Under the pieces are notes generated by a model. That model worked only from the letters and a program-made list of their open reading frames with translations. It searched no databases and was not told where the DNA came from. The position numbers were made by a program, and so were the translations under genes. This document shows, piece by piece, positions 17,781 through 26,750 of a stretch of DNA of 64,000 bases. The first letter of the stretch is position 1, and each line of letters starts with the position of its first letter. Source of the DNA: Streptomyces halobius (GTDB lineage Bacteria > Actinomycetota > Actinomycetes > Streptomycetales > Streptomycetaceae). The stretch is taken from positions 5,828,001-5,892,000 of the forward strand of contig NZ_CP086322.1 of NCBI RefSeq assembly GCF_023277745.1, written 5' to 3'.

Positions 17781-18775
17781 GCAAGCCTGTGTCGTGCAAG
17801 TACCTGGTGACGGGCGGGGCCGGTTACGTCGGCAGCGTGGTGGCCCGGCATCTGCTGGAGGCCGGTCACACGGTCACCGTCCTCGACAACCTCTCCACCG
17901 GCTTCCGGGCCGGGGTCCCCGCGGGCGCCGAGTTCATCGAGGGCGACATCCGTACCGTGTTCGATGAAGAGCGTGGCTCGAAATGGCTGGACCCCTCGTA
18001 CGACGCGGTGCTGCACTTCGCCGCGTTCTCGCAGGTCGGCGAGTCCGTCGTCAAGCCCGAGAAGTACTGGGACAACAACGTCGGCGGCACCATGGCGCTG
18101 CTCGCCGCGATGCGCGCGGCGGGCGTCCGCAAACTCGTCTTCTCCTCCACCGCCGCGACCTACGGAGAACCGGTCAACACCCCGATCACCGAGACCGACC
18201 CGACCGCCCCCACCTCGCCCTACGGCGCCAGCAAGCTCGCCGTCGACCACATGATCGGCGGCGAGGCCGCCGCCCACGGCCTGGCCGCCGTCTCGCTCCG
18301 CTACTTCAACGTCGCCGGCGCCTACGGCAGCCACGGTGAGCGCCACGACCCCGAGTCGCACCTGATCCCGCTCGTCCTCCAGGTCGCCCAGGGCAAGCGC
18401 GACGCGATCTCCGTCTTCGGCGACGACTACCCGACGCCCGACGGCACCTGCGTCCGCGACTACATCCACGTCGCCGACCTCGCCGAGGCCCACCTCCTCG
18501 CCCTCGACGCGGCGGTCCCCGGCGAGCACCTGATCTGCAACCTCGGCAACGGCAACGGCTTCTCCGTCCGCGAGGTCATCGAGACGGTCCGCAAGGTCAC
18601 CGGACACCCCGTCCCCGAGGTCGCCGCCCCGCGCCGTGGCGGCGACCCCGCCGTCCTGGTGGCCTCCGCCCGGACCGCCATCGACCGCCTCGGCTGGCGG
18701 CCCAGCCGCGCCGACCTCGCCGGAATCGTCGCCGACGCCTGGGCCTTCGCCCAGACGGGCCGGACCACGCAGTAG
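17777..18775 (+). CDS. galE: UDP-glucose 4-epimerase
   Basis: A 332-residue extended short-chain dehydrogenase that interconverts UDP-galactose and UDP-glucose. The NAD-binding glycine motif is [12 protein letters not shown] at residues 10-21, the catalytic Ser/Thr-Tyr-Lys triad is in FSSTAATYG and [10 protein letters not shown], and [15 protein letters not shown] is the conserved substrate-side motif. Starts with ATG overlapping the galT stop. Galactose use is inferred from the operon; the protein may also supply UDP-galactose for envelope polymers. Confidence 0.95.
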   Translation: MSKPVSCKYLVTGGAGYVGSVVARHLLEAGHTVTVLDNLSTGFRAGVPAGAEFIEGDIRTVFDEERGSKWLDPSYDAVLHFAAFSQVGESVVKPEKYWDNNVGGTMALLAAMRAAGVRKLVFSSTAATYGEPVNTPITETDPTAPTSPYGASKLAVDHMIGGEAAAHGLAAVSLRYFNVAGAYGSHGERHDPESHLIPLVLQVAQGKRDAISVFGDDYPTPDGTCVRDYIHVADLAEAHLLALDAAVPGEHLICNLGNGNGFSVREVIETVRKVTGHPVPEVAAPRRGGDPAVLVASARTAIDRLGWRPSRADLAGIVADAWAFAQTGRTTQ

Positions 18776-18854
18776 CGCCCCCGGCACGGGTCCGACCCGA
18801 AGTAACGCCCCCGCGCGGGCCGCGCAGCACGACGAGCGGGACGAAGGAGTCCAC

Positions 18855-20024
18855 GTGACGGACACGGAGCACGGCGCACCCCGGACGGCCGCGGCCTTCC
18901 GCGAGGTGTACGGGGCGGAACCCACCGGGATCTGGGCGGCGCCGGGCCGGGTCAACCTGATCGGGGAACACACCGATTACAACGACGGCTTCGTGATGCC
19001 GCTGGCCCTCCCGCACACCACCCTCGCCGCCGCCTCGGCCCGCACCGACGGCGTGCTGCGCCTGCACTCGGGCGGCGCCGCGGGCGGCATCGTGGAGCTC
19101 CGCGTCGACGACCTGCGTCCCGTCGCCCCCGCCCGCTGGGCGGCCTACCCGGCAGGCGTCGTCTGGGCGATGCGGGAGGTCGGCCTGCCGGTGGGCGGCG
19201 CGGATCTGCACTACGACAGCACGGTGCCCACCGGCGCCGGACTCTCCTCCTCCGCCGCCCTGGAAGTCGTCACCGCGCTCGCCCTCGACGCCCTCTACGC
19301 ACTCGGCCGCACCCCCCAGGAACTCGCCCGGCTCACCCAGCGCGCCGAGAACGCGTTCGTCGGCGTGCCCGTCGGCATCATGGACCAGACCGCGGCCGCC
19401 TGCTGCACCGAGGGCCATGCCCTGTTCCTGGACACCCGGGACCTCTCGCACCGTCAAGTTCCGTTCGATTTGCCGGGGGAGGGGCTGCGGCTCCTCGTCG
19501 TCGACACCCGGGTGAAGCATGAACTCGGGGACGGCGCATACGCGGAGCGGCGCGCCGGATGCGAGCGTGGCGCGCGGGCGCTCGGAGTGCGCGCCCTGCG
19601 CGACATTTCCCTCGCGCATCTGCCCGAAGCTTTGAACAAGTTGGCCGGCGACGCGGTCGTCCAGAGCCTCGTACGCCACATCGTCACCGAGAACCACCGC
19701 GTCGAAGAGGTCATCGCCCACCTCGACGCCGGCCGGACCCGTGCCATCGGCCCGCTGCTGACCGCCGGACACGCCTCGCTCCGCGACGACTTCGCCGTCT
19801 CCTGCGCCGAACTGGATCTCGCCGTCGACACGGCGAACGCGGCGGGCGCCGTCGGAGCCCGGATGACCGGCGGCGGCTTCGGCGGCTCCGCGATCGTACT
19901 CGTCGAGGAGGCCGACGCACAGACCGTCAGCACAGCGATCACCGAAGACTTCGCGGCCGCCGGACACCTCACCCCACGGGTCTTCACCGCCGTACCCAGC
20001 GCCGGAGCACGCCGCGTGCGGTAG
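18855..20024 (+). CDS. galK: Galactokinase
   Basis: A 389-residue GHMP kinase phosphorylating galactose at C1. The galactokinase signature GRVNLIGEHTDYNDG lies near residue 33, the ATP-binding GHMP loop PTGAGLSSSAALEV near 124, and TGGGFGGSAIVL near 339. GTG 18855 follows AAGGAG. It is last in the gal operon and is followed by a strong hairpin at 20130. Confidence 0.96.
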   Translation: MTDTEHGAPRTAAAFREVYGAEPTGIWAAPGRVNLIGEHTDYNDGFVMPLALPHTTLAAASARTDGVLRLHSGGAAGGIVELRVDDLRPVAPARWAAYPAGVVWAMREVGLPVGGADLHYDSTVPTGAGLSSSAALEVVTALALDALYALGRTPQELARLTQRAENAFVGVPVGIMDQTAAACCTEGHALFLDTRDLSHRQVPFDLPGEGLRLLVVDTRVKHELGDGAYAERRAGCERGARALGVRALRDISLAHLPEALNKLAGDAVVQSLVRHIVTENHRVEEVIAHLDAGRTRAIGPLLTAGHASLRDDFAVSCAELDLAVDTANAAGAVGARMTGGGFGGSAIVLVEEADAQTVSTAITEDFAAAGHLTPRVFTAVPSAGARRVR

Positions 20025-20129
20025 GGCGTGCCGGACGGCGCGCGGCCACCAGGGCGTCGCGAAACGGCCCGGCCGTACAGGCCAGTTTCGCCAATCGCCC
20101 GCCCGCGCCGTACCCCGTCCGTACCCTGA

Positions 20130-20159
20130 GATCAGCACCGGTGGGGGCCGGTGCTGATC
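20130..20159 (+). terminator. Terminator of the gal operon
   Basis: GATCAGCACCGG-tggggg-CCGGTGCTGATC, a perfect 12-bp stem 105 bp after galK. Confidence 0.8.
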
Positions 20160-20292
20160 AGGGGGCGAGACCGCCGGGTGCGGCGCCCGGGGTGGGGGCG
20201 CCACGCGGTACGGCGGCGGCCGTGCGGCAGAGGCGATCTTCAATCCGGGCGTCGCGCCCGCTATGGTCCGTTCACCGAGACAGGGGGTCTCT

Positions 20293-21072
20293 GTGCAACG
20301 CATCCGGGTTCTGGTGGTCGACGACCACCGCATCTTCGCCGAATCCCTGGCAGCCGCGCTCGCCGCGGAGCAGGACGTGGACGTGGCGGCGGCGGGCAGT
20401 GCCGCCGCGGCGCTGCGCAATCTGGAGCGGGCGGCCGCCGACGGCCGCCGCTTCGACGTGCTGCTGGCCGACGCCGATCTCGCCGCCCCGCTGACCGCGG
20501 TGCCCGCGCAGCCGTCCGCCCGCGACGCCGGGCCACGCGACGCCGCGCCACGCGGCGGCCCGCTCGACGGCATCGCGCTGGTCTCCACGCTGCGTTCCGG
20601 CCATCCGTATCTGCGCACGGTCGTCCTCGCCGAGCGCGACGACCCGCGCCGCGCCGCCGCCGCGCTCCAGGCCGGCGCCTCCGGCTGGGTCGCCAAGGAC
20701 TGCTCCCTCTCCCGGCTGCTCGCCGTCATCCGGGGGGTGCTGCGCGACGAGACGCATCTGCCGCCGGCGCTGCTGACCGGTGTCCTGCGGGAGCTGACGG
20801 CGGCCCGCAAGCACCGTACGGAGAGCGAGCGGCTGGTGGAGTCGCTGACGCCGCGTGAGCGCGAGGTGCTGCGCTGCATGGTGGCGGGGCTGGGCCGCAA
20901 GGCGGTCGCCGAGCGGCTGTTCCTCTCCCCGCACACCGTCCGTACGCATATGCAGAATGTGCTCGGCAAGCTGGGCGTGCACTCCACACTCGCGGCGGTG
21001 GCACTGGCCCGGCGGGCAGGGGTGGGCCCGGTCGAGATCGAGCCGGCGGCAGCGGCGTCGGTGCCGGGATGA
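20293..21072 (+). CDS. LuxR/NarL-family response regulator
   Basis: A 259-residue regulator. Receiver domain about residues 1-140: VLVVDDHRIFAESL gives the acidic pair, and DVLLADADLAAP offers acidic candidates for the phospho-acceptor position; the domain is lengthened by a 25-residue Pro/Ala/Asp loop (AQPSARDAGPRDAAPRG). The C-terminal LuxR helix-turn-helix is complete: LTPREREVLRCMVAGLG, then SPHTVRTHMQNVLGKL. GTG 20293 is chosen because AGGGGG lies eight bases upstream. There is no neighbouring histidine kinase. Similar in layout to the regulator at 13585. Confidence 0.85.
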   Translation: MQRIRVLVVDDHRIFAESLAAALAAEQDVDVAAAGSAAAALRNLERAAADGRRFDVLLADADLAAPLTAVPAQPSARDAGPRDAAPRGGPLDGIALVSTLRSGHPYLRTVVLAERDDPRRAAAALQAGASGWVAKDCSLSRLLAVIRGVLRDETHLPPALLTGVLRELTAARKHRTESERLVESLTPREREVLRCMVAGLGRKAVAERLFLSPHTVRTHMQNVLGKLGVHSTLAAVALARRAGVGPVEIEPAAAASVPG

Positions 21073-21156
21073 TCGCGGCGTGGGCCGCCGGACTCCCGTG
21101 GACGGTGAACGCTGCCCGACGGGAATACCGCCCGGGGCGCGCCGCGTTGGGTCCTG

Positions 21157-21192
21157 CAAGGGGTGCTCGCAACCCTTAAGGGTCACCCCTTG
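21157..21192. terminator. Bidirectional terminator between convergent genes
   Basis: CAAGGGGTG and CACCCCTTG form a 9-bp outer stem around an inner ACCCTTAAGGGT palindrome; convergent genes end on both sides. Confidence 0.7.
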
Positions 21193-21224
21193 GGGGGCTT
21201 TCCTTGCACCGCCCCGCCGCCCGC

Positions 21225-23252
21225 TCATGCCTCCGTCAGTACGGCCACGCCCCGCGCGGCCAACGTGACCCGCTCGACGACCTCCCCGGTACCGACCCGG
21301 GGCGTCTCCCCGTCCGCGCCCACCCCGTCCTCCGCCCCCAGCACATCCCGCATCCGCCCCGGCAGCTCCACCTGCACAGCTGTCGCCCCGTGGTTGAGCA
21401 GGAAGAGATACCGCCCCCCGGGCCCCTCCCGTACAGCGGCCTGGACGCCCGCCGGCAGGCCCGGCAGGACCGGTGTCACGCCCGCCGCCGCCCGTACGTC
21501 GTCCAACAGGGCCCGCATCAGGGCCGGTTCGAGCCGGGTGCCGAGGTACCAGGCGGTGCCCTTCCCGTAAGTGTGCCGGGTCACGGCGGGCCGGCCGACG
21601 AGGTCCCCGTCGGTGAAGTGCGCCGGCGCCTCGGCCCCTTCGAGGTCGATCTCCTCCGACCACAGGTCCGCCCGCCCGGTATAGCGGCCGCCGCCCACCG
21701 TCACCGACCGGCCCGCGTCCAGCGGCCAGAACTCCGCCACCCGCAGCCCCAGCAGCTCGCGCAGCGGGGCCGGATAGCCGCCGGGGTGCACCCGGTCGTG
21801 CTCGTCGACGATCCCGGAGAAGAACGACACCACCAGCTGCCCGCCGCCCCACACATAGGCCGCGAGCCGCTCCGCGTCGCGCGCGGTGAGCAGATAGAGG
21901 TTGGGGGCGATGACGAGGCGGTGGCCGGACAGTTCGCGCTGTGGGGGCAGTACGGCACAGGGGACGCCCGCCTCGAAGAGCGGCCGGTAGTGGTCGAGCG
22001 CGATCCGCGAGTGGTCCAGCGCGGTCGACGGTTTGGAGTCCAGTTCCAGCGCCCACCAGCTGTGCCAGTCCGCCAGCAGCGCCACATCGGCCCGCGACCG
22101 CGTTCCGGCGATTTCCGGAAGGGAGGAGAACTCCCGTCCCAGGGCGGCGACTTCGCGGAAGATGCGGGTCTGTGTCCCGCCGTGCGGCAGCATCGCCGAG
22201 TGGAATTTCTCCGCGCCGCCCAGCGACTGCCGCCACTGGAAGAACAGCACCGCGTCCGCGCCCTGGGCGACCGCCTGCCAACTCCACAGCCGCATCGCTC
22301 CCGGCGGTTTGGGGCCGTTGCGGGGCCGCCAGTTGACGGCGCTCGGCGCCTGTTCCAGCAGCAGCCAGGGCTGCCCGGAGCGCGCCGAACGCATCAGGTC
22401 GAAGACGTATCCGGCCCGGATGTGGTCGTCGGGCGTGTAGGGGTCCTGGTAGAAGTCCAGCGCCATGGCGTCCATGTGCGCGGACCAGGCGAACGCGTCA
22501 ACGGGCTTGTGCTGCGGCATCAGATTGGTGGTGATGGGCACACCGGGTGTGAGGCGCTCCAGCACTGCCTTCTCGGCGAGATAGCAGGCGCGTAGCGCGT
22601 CGTCGCCGAAACGCAGATAGTCCAGCTGCTGCGCGGGGTTGGGGAAGGTGGGCGCGGCGCGTGGCGGCAGCACCTCGTCAAAGTCGCCGTACGTCTGCGA
22701 CCAGAAGGCCGTCGACCAGGCGTCGTTGAGCGCGCCGACGGTCTCGTAGCGCTCGCGCAGCCAGCGCCGGAAGTCCTGGGCGGAGACGTCGCAGAAGCAC
22801 TGCCGGGTGTGGCAGCCGTACTCGTTTCCCACGTGCCACATCGCCAGCGCGGGATGGCCCGCGTAACGGGTGGCGAGCTGTTCGACGAGACGGACGGCGT
22901 GGGCGCGGTAGACGGGGCTGGAGGGGCAGTAGTGCTGCCGGCCTCCGGGCCAGCGGCGCTGTCCGTCGGGGCCCTCGGGCAGGATCTCGGGGTGCGCGCG
23001 GGAGAGCCAGGGCGGCGGTGAGGCGGTCATCGTCGCCAGACAGACCGCGATGCCGGCGCCGGCCAGTCCGTCCAGCACCCGGTCGAACCAGCCGAAGTCC
23101 CACTCCCCGGGCCCAGGCTCGACCTTCGCCCAGGAGAAGATCCCGGCGGTGACCATGGTGACATGCGCCGCCTTCATCAGCTTCAGGTCCTCGGCCCACA
23201 CCTCCTCGGGCCACTGCTCGGGGTTGTAGTCGCCGCCGAATCGGATGCCCAT
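21225..23252 (-). CDS. Beta-galactosidase, GH42
   Basis: A 675-residue glycoside hydrolase family 42 enzyme without signal peptide, so cytosolic. GGDYNPEQWPEEVW at the N-terminus is typical of the family; the acid/base Glu is in WHVGNEYGC near residue 145 and the nucleophile Glu in LLLEQAPS near 305. The TIM barrel is followed by the trimerisation domain (about 390-600) and the small C-terminal beta domain. AGGGGG precedes ATG 23252. Its product galactose would feed the gal operon 2-6 kb away. It is followed closely upstream by an SDR gene on the same strand, probably one transcript. Confidence 0.95.
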   Translation of the reverse strand: MGIRFGGDYNPEQWPEEVWAEDLKLMKAAHVTMVTAGIFSWAKVEPGPGEWDFGWFDRVLDGLAGAGIAVCLATMTASPPPWLSRAHPEILPEGPDGQRRWPGGRQHYCPSSPVYRAHAVRLVEQLATRYAGHPALAMWHVGNEYGCHTRQCFCDVSAQDFRRWLRERYETVGALNDAWSTAFWSQTYGDFDEVLPPRAAPTFPNPAQQLDYLRFGDDALRACYLAEKAVLERLTPGVPITTNLMPQHKPVDAFAWSAHMDAMALDFYQDPYTPDDHIRAGYVFDLMRSARSGQPWLLLEQAPSAVNWRPRNGPKPPGAMRLWSWQAVAQGADAVLFFQWRQSLGGAEKFHSAMLPHGGTQTRIFREVAALGREFSSLPEIAGTRSRADVALLADWHSWWALELDSKPSTALDHSRIALDHYRPLFEAGVPCAVLPPQRELSGHRLVIAPNLYLLTARDAERLAAYVWGGGQLVVSFFSGIVDEHDRVHPGGYPAPLRELLGLRVAEFWPLDAGRSVTVGGGRYTGRADLWSEEIDLEGAEAPAHFTDGDLVGRPAVTRHTYGKGTAWYLGTRLEPALMRALLDDVRAAAGVTPVLPGLPAGVQAAVREGPGGRYLFLLNHGATAVQVELPGRMRDVLGAEDGVGADGETPRVGTGEVVERVTLAARGVAVLTEA

Positions 23253-23304
23253 CGGACCCCCTGGGTCGAGATCGGGGCGAGGCGAGCGGCCCCGCCGCCA
23301 ACGG

Positions 23305-24099
23305 TCACGAAGAGTTCTTGTAGACGCTCCAGCCGCCGTCCACTGCCAGGCTCGCGCCGGTGACGAACGACGCCTCGGGGGAGAGCAGGAAGGCGGTGGC
23401 GGCGGCGACCTCCTCGGGCCGGCCCAGCCGCCGCGCCGCGGTCTCCTCGGCGCTGGCCCGCCGCTCCTCCTCACCGATCCCGTCCCAGGCGGCGGTGCGC
23501 ACCGGTCCCGGCAGAACGCAGTTCACCCGCACCTCGGGCCCGTATTCGACGGCCAGTTGACGCCCGAGCCCGGTCAGCCCGGCCTTGGACGCGGCGTACG
23601 CGGGCCGCCCCGGCAGGCCGATCAGCGCATGTACGGACGAGGTCAGCACCACCGCGCCGCGCCGCTCCCGCAGATCGTCCAGGGCGGCGCGTACGCCGAG
23701 GAAGGAGCCGGTGAGGTTGACCGCGAGCTGTCGTTCCCAGTCCGCGAGGGGGGTGCGGTCGGCGGGCGCGACATAGGGCAGGTAGGCGTTGCTGACCAGC
23801 CCGTCGACCGGCCCGTAGCGCTGCCGGGCGGCGTCGACCGCCCGCCGCCAGTCGTCCTCGCGGGCCACATCGCAGTGTTCGTACGAGGCCCGGCCGCCGG
23901 CCGCCCGGAGGCGTCGCGCGGTGTGTTCCCCGCGCGCGTCGTCGATGTCCAGCAGCAGCACACCGGCGCCCTCGGCCGCCAGCCGGTCGGCGGTCGCCGC
24001 TCCGATCCCGGCGGCGGCACCGGTCACCAGGACCGTCCGCCCCCGGAAGCGCTTGCCGAACGGACCACCGCGCGTCGGCCGCGTCTCGTGCTGGCTCAT
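23305..24099 (-). CDS. Short-chain dehydrogenase/reductase
   Basis: A 264-residue classical SDR. The NAD(P)-binding loop is TGAAAGIGAATA near residue 27; Asp at the end of beta-2 (LLLDIDDARG) suggests NAD over NADP; the catalytic residues are in VLTSSVHA, YAASK and the conserved N of the NAY motif (canonical NAG). It lies 52 bp upstream of the GH42 gene on the same strand, suggesting a sugar or sugar-alcohol oxidoreductase, an inference. ATG 24099 is used; a GTG at 24120 would add seven residues, and neither has a strong ribosome site. Confidence 0.85.
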   Translation of the reverse strand: MSQHETRPTRGGPFGKRFRGRTVLVTGAAAGIGAATADRLAAEGAGVLLLDIDDARGEHTARRLRAAGGRASYEHCDVAREDDWRRAVDAARQRYGPVDGLVSNAYLPYVAPADRTPLADWERQLAVNLTGSFLGVRAALDDLRERRGAVVLTSSVHALIGLPGRPAYAASKAGLTGLGRQLAVEYGPEVRVNCVLPGPVRTAAWDGIGEEERRASAEETAARRLGRPEEVAAATAFLLSPEASFVTGASLAVDGGWSVYKNSS

Positions 24100-24152
24100 G
24101 GCGCGATCAAAGCCCACCACGGGGCGCCGGGCAAGAGGACGTCAAGCGTCGG

Positions 24153-24194
24153 CGTGCCTCCCCCAGAGCCTTGAAGGCATGGGCGGTGCCCCAT
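24153..24194. repeat. REP-like element in intergenic gap
   Basis: Read on the minus strand: GGGGCACCGCCCATGCC then AAGGCTCTGGGGGAGGC. A member of the dispersed family. Confidence 0.6.
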
Positions 24195-24231
24195 CCGGAA
24201 GGGGTGATGTGCCCGCGGGGGTGCCGGCCCG

Positions 24232-24729
24232 TCAGCCCGGAACGTTGTCGAACGGACCCGTCAACCGCCGCAGCAGACCGGCCAGTTCGGCGCGCTGCTG
24301 ACGGGTCAGCTCGGAGAGGATCGCGCGCTCCTGCGCCAGCAGGCCGGCCAGCGACTGGTCGGCCTTGTCGCGTCCCTCGGAGGTCAGCCTGACCAGCACA
24401 CCGCGCCGGTCGCTGGGGTCGGGAAGCCGCTCGACGAGGTTCTTCTTGGCCAGCCGGTCGATGCGGTTGGTCATCGTCCCGGACGTGACCAGCGTCTGTG
24501 TCAGCAGTTGGCCGGGGGAGAGCTGATACGGGGCCCCGGCGCGCCGCAGCGCCGTCAGTACGTCGAACTCCCAGGGCTCCAGACCCACCTCGGCGAAGGC
24601 GATACGACGGGCACGGTCGAGGTGTCTGGCAAGCCTGGAGACGCGGCTGAGGACCTCAAGCGGTTCCACGTCGAGGTCCGGGCGCTCCCGGCGCCATGCT
24701 GCGACCAATCGGTCGACCTCGTCCTCCAT
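24232..24729 (-). CDS. tamR: MarR-family regulator, TamR-like
   Basis: A 165-residue winged-helix repressor. The N-terminal helices (residues about 1-40) precede the wHTH: LEPWEFDVLTALRRAGAPYQ, then LVTSGTMTNRIDRL as recognition helix and the wing DPSDRRGVLVRLT; a C-terminal dimerisation helix follows. It is divergent from the trans-aconitate methyltransferase gene, the arrangement described for TamR (SCO3133) of S. coelicolor, which answers citrate-cycle acids under oxidative stress. The shared 197-bp gap carries four tandem 15-bp repeats that fit as its operator. The symbol rests on this context. Confidence 0.85.
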   Translation of the reverse strand: MEDEVDRLVAAWRRERPDLDVEPLEVLSRVSRLARHLDRARRIAFAEVGLEPWEFDVLTALRRAGAPYQLSPGQLLTQTLVTSGTMTNRIDRLAKKNLVERLPDPSDRRGVLVRLTSEGRDKADQSLAGLLAQERAILSELTRQQRAELAGLLRRLTGPFDNVPG

Positions 24730-24749
24730 GACGATCAGTGTAGAGGGTC

Positions 24750-24809
24750 TGTCGACATGAAGTCTCTTGGCATGAAGTATCTCGACGAGAAGCTTCTTGG
24801 TGTGAAGAT
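24750..24809. promoter_or_regulatory. Four exact-period 15-bp repeats, likely TamR operator
   Basis: TGTCGACATGAAGTC, TCTTGGCATGAAGTA, TCTCGACGAGAAGCT and TCTTGGTGTGAAGAT start at 24750, 24765, 24780 and 24795. Each has imperfect dyad symmetry (CTT...AAG or TCTCG-a-CGAGA). Confidence 0.65.
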
Positions 24810-24926
24810 ATATTTGGCTGGACTATTGGGCATCGCATGCGGGGAGCTCTCGTTTCACCGGATTGGCCTGAAGCGGGCCTCAGCACGCCCAGAGTCAGCC
24901 CTGTACCAACAGAGGGGTTTTCGAAC

Positions 24927-25757
24927 ATGCACGACGCACCAACCTGGGATCCGCAGCAGTATCTGCGCCATGCCGGACATCGGACGCGTCCCTTCCATGA
25001 CCTGCTCACCCGCATAAACGAACTCCCGCCGCAGCAGGGCCCCGCCCGCATCGCCGACCTCGGCTGCGGCCCCGGAAATGTCACCGCCCTGCTCGCCGAA
25101 CGCTGGCCCGACGCGCATATCACCGGCTACGACAACTCGTTGGAGATGCTCAAGGAAGCCGAGCTCTACGCCGGCCCCACCAAAGGCGGCGGCCACCTCG
25201 ACTTCAGTGTCGCGGACGCCGCCGACTGGGCGCCCGACGAACCGCACGACCTGATCGTCTCCAACGCCGCACTGCAATGGGTCCCCGGCCATGCCGACTC
25301 CTTCGCCCGCTGGATCGAGTCCCTCAAACCCGGCGGCACCTTCGCCTTCCAGGTCCCGGGCAACTTCACCTCGCCCAGCCACGCCCTCCTCGGCGAGCTG
25401 TGCGACGCCCCGCCCTGGCGCGACCGCCTCAAAACCCACGGCCGCCGCTTCGTCCATATCCTCGGACCCGCCGACTATCTGGAACGCCTCGCCGACCTCG
25501 GCTGCGAGACGGACGTGTGGGAGACCACCTACGTCCAGCTCCTCCATGGCGACGACCCCGTCCTGGACTGGGTCAAGGGCACCGCCCTGCGCCCCGTCCT
25601 GACCGCCCTGGAGGACGACCCGGCCGCCCGCGACGCCTTCCTCACCGAATTCCGCGATCTGCTGCGCAAGGCATATCCCACCGGGCGGCACGGCACGGTC
25701 TTCCCGTTCCGCCGCATCTTCGCCGTGGCCCGCAAACCGGAAACGGCTGATTCCTGA
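24927..25757 (+). CDS. tam: Trans-aconitate 2-methyltransferase
   Basis: A 276-residue SAM-dependent methyltransferase that esterifies trans-aconitate, removing a spontaneous inhibitor of aconitase. SAM motif I is IADLGCGPGNVTALLAERWP near residue 42, the acidic residue after beta-2 is in ITGYDNS, and IVSNAALQWVPGH is the Tam-typical motif. The opening MHDAPTWDPQQYL is characteristic. ATG 24927 follows AGAGGGG at nine bases; upstream in-frame starts would run through the operator. Divergent from tamR. Followed by a strong hairpin. Confidence 0.93.
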   Translation: MHDAPTWDPQQYLRHAGHRTRPFHDLLTRINELPPQQGPARIADLGCGPGNVTALLAERWPDAHITGYDNSLEMLKEAELYAGPTKGGGHLDFSVADAADWAPDEPHDLIVSNAALQWVPGHADSFARWIESLKPGGTFAFQVPGNFTSPSHALLGELCDAPPWRDRLKTHGRRFVHILGPADYLERLADLGCETDVWETTYVQLLHGDDPVLDWVKGTALRPVLTALEDDPAARDAFLTEFRDLLRKAYPTGRHGTVFPFRRIFAVARKPETADS

Positions 25758-25775
25758 CGCATGTCCGTTCGTTTT

Positions 25776-25807
25776 CCACCGCCGCGCGCCGCGCGCGCCG
25801 GCGGTGG
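25776..25807. terminator. Terminator after tam
   Basis: CCACCGCCG and CGGCGGTGG, a perfect 9-bp stem with GC-rich loop, 19 bp after the tam stop, also serving the convergent small gene. Confidence 0.75.
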
Positions 25808-25824
25808 GTGACGGCCGGGCCCCG

Positions 25825-25995
25825 TCAGCCGTACCAGGTGACGTCGCAGATATAGACGCATTCATGGCGCGGCGCGGCGAGAAAGCTGATGAAGCCCCGA
25901 CCGCCAAGAAGATCGAACTCTTGTAGTCCGCATTCCCTGTCGACAGGCCGGCCTACCTTCGCGGTGTCGTGTCCGAGCGCGGCGAGTCGGTTCAC
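25825..25995 (-). CDS. 56-residue protein of unknown function
   Basis: A compact reading frame with GTG start at 25995 and an ideal GGAGGT ribosome site five bases before it. The protein begins MNRLAALGHDTAKVGRPV and ends PRHECVYICDVTWYG; it has three cysteines (positions 22, 46 and 50), a central GGRGFISFLAAP segment and strongly codon-biased third positions, all unlike random sequence. It sits between tam (convergent) and the TetR regulator (same strand, 61 bp upstream). It is too short for usual gene callers. No family recognised; could be the C-terminal part of a longer ancestral enzyme. Confidence 0.6.
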   Translation of the reverse strand: MNRLAALGHDTAKVGRPVDRECGLQEFDLLGGRGFISFLAAPRHECVYICDVTWYG

Positions 25996-26056
25996 GGTGA
26001 CCTCCGGTACGGGTAGGGCACGGGCTTCGTAGGGTATCGGCGGAGGCCCGCGCGTC

Positions 26057-26743
26057 TCAGCTCTTCCGGTGCCCTATCAGCCTCGGCTTGGCCTCCAGCC
26101 CGTCCAGGCCGTGCCAGGCCAGGTTCACCAGGTGGGCCGCGACCTCGGCCTTCTTCGGTTTGCGGACGTCCAGCCACCACTGGCCGGTCAGCGCGACCAT
26201 CCCCACCAGCGCCTGCGCATACAGCGGGGCCAGTTTCGGGTCGAAGCCGCGGGCCTTGAACTCCAGGCCCAGGATGTCCTCCACCTGCGTGGCGATATCG
26301 CTGATCAGCGAGGCGAAGGTGCCGGTGGACTGGGCGACGGGGGAGTCGCGGACGAGGATACGGAAGCCGTCGGTGAAGGTCTCGATGTAGTCGAGGAGCG
26401 CGAACGCCGCCTGTTCGAGGAGTTCGCGGGGGTGGCCGGCGGTCAGTGCGCCGGTCACCATGTCCAGCAGCTGCCGCATCTCGCGGTCCACGACCACCGC
26501 GTACAGGCCCTCCTTGCCGCCGAAGTGCTCGTAGACGACGGGCTTGGACACCCCGGCCTTGGCCGCGATCTCTTCCACCGACGTGCCTTCGAAGCCCCGC
26601 TCGGCGAAGAGGGTGCGACCGATGTCCAGCAACTGCTCCCGGCGCTCCGCGCCGGTCATCCGGACCCGGCGGGTCCGCCGGGTGCTCGCGCCGGATGTGG
26701 TCTTGCCGTTTTGCTCGTTCACGTTGCTGCCGTCGATCGCCAC
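26057..26743 (-). CDS. TetR-family regulator of the desaturase
   Basis: A 228-residue repressor with an N-terminal TetR helix-turn-helix at about residues 35-80 (LLDIGRTLFAERGFEGTSVE then AGVSKPVVYEHFGGKEGLY) and a C-terminal ligand domain about 90-210. It begins only 7 bp after the acyl-CoA desaturase stop on the same strand, so the two are one operon and the regulator probably autoregulates through the palindromes at 27806-27834. An acyl-CoA is a reasonable ligand, as for other TetR proteins that control desaturases; this is inference. GTG 26743 is used; GTG 26722 is possible. Confidence 0.88.
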   Translation of the reverse strand: MAIDGSNVNEQNGKTTSGASTRRTRRVRMTGAERREQLLDIGRTLFAERGFEGTSVEEIAAKAGVSKPVVYEHFGGKEGLYAVVVDREMRQLLDMVTGALTAGHPRELLEQAAFALLDYIETFTDGFRILVRDSPVAQSTGTFASLISDIATQVEDILGLEFKARGFDPKLAPLYAQALVGMVALTGQWWLDVRKPKKAEVAAHLVNLAWHGLDGLEAKPRLIGHRKS

Positions 26744-26750
26744 CCGTTAA

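Noticed and set aside
24508..25017. Plus-strand frame with the MKSLGMKYLDEKLLGVK stretch across the tamR-tam gap
   Set aside because: The apparent peptide repeat is the translation of the 15-bp operator repeats and runs antisense to tamR; no ribosome site.
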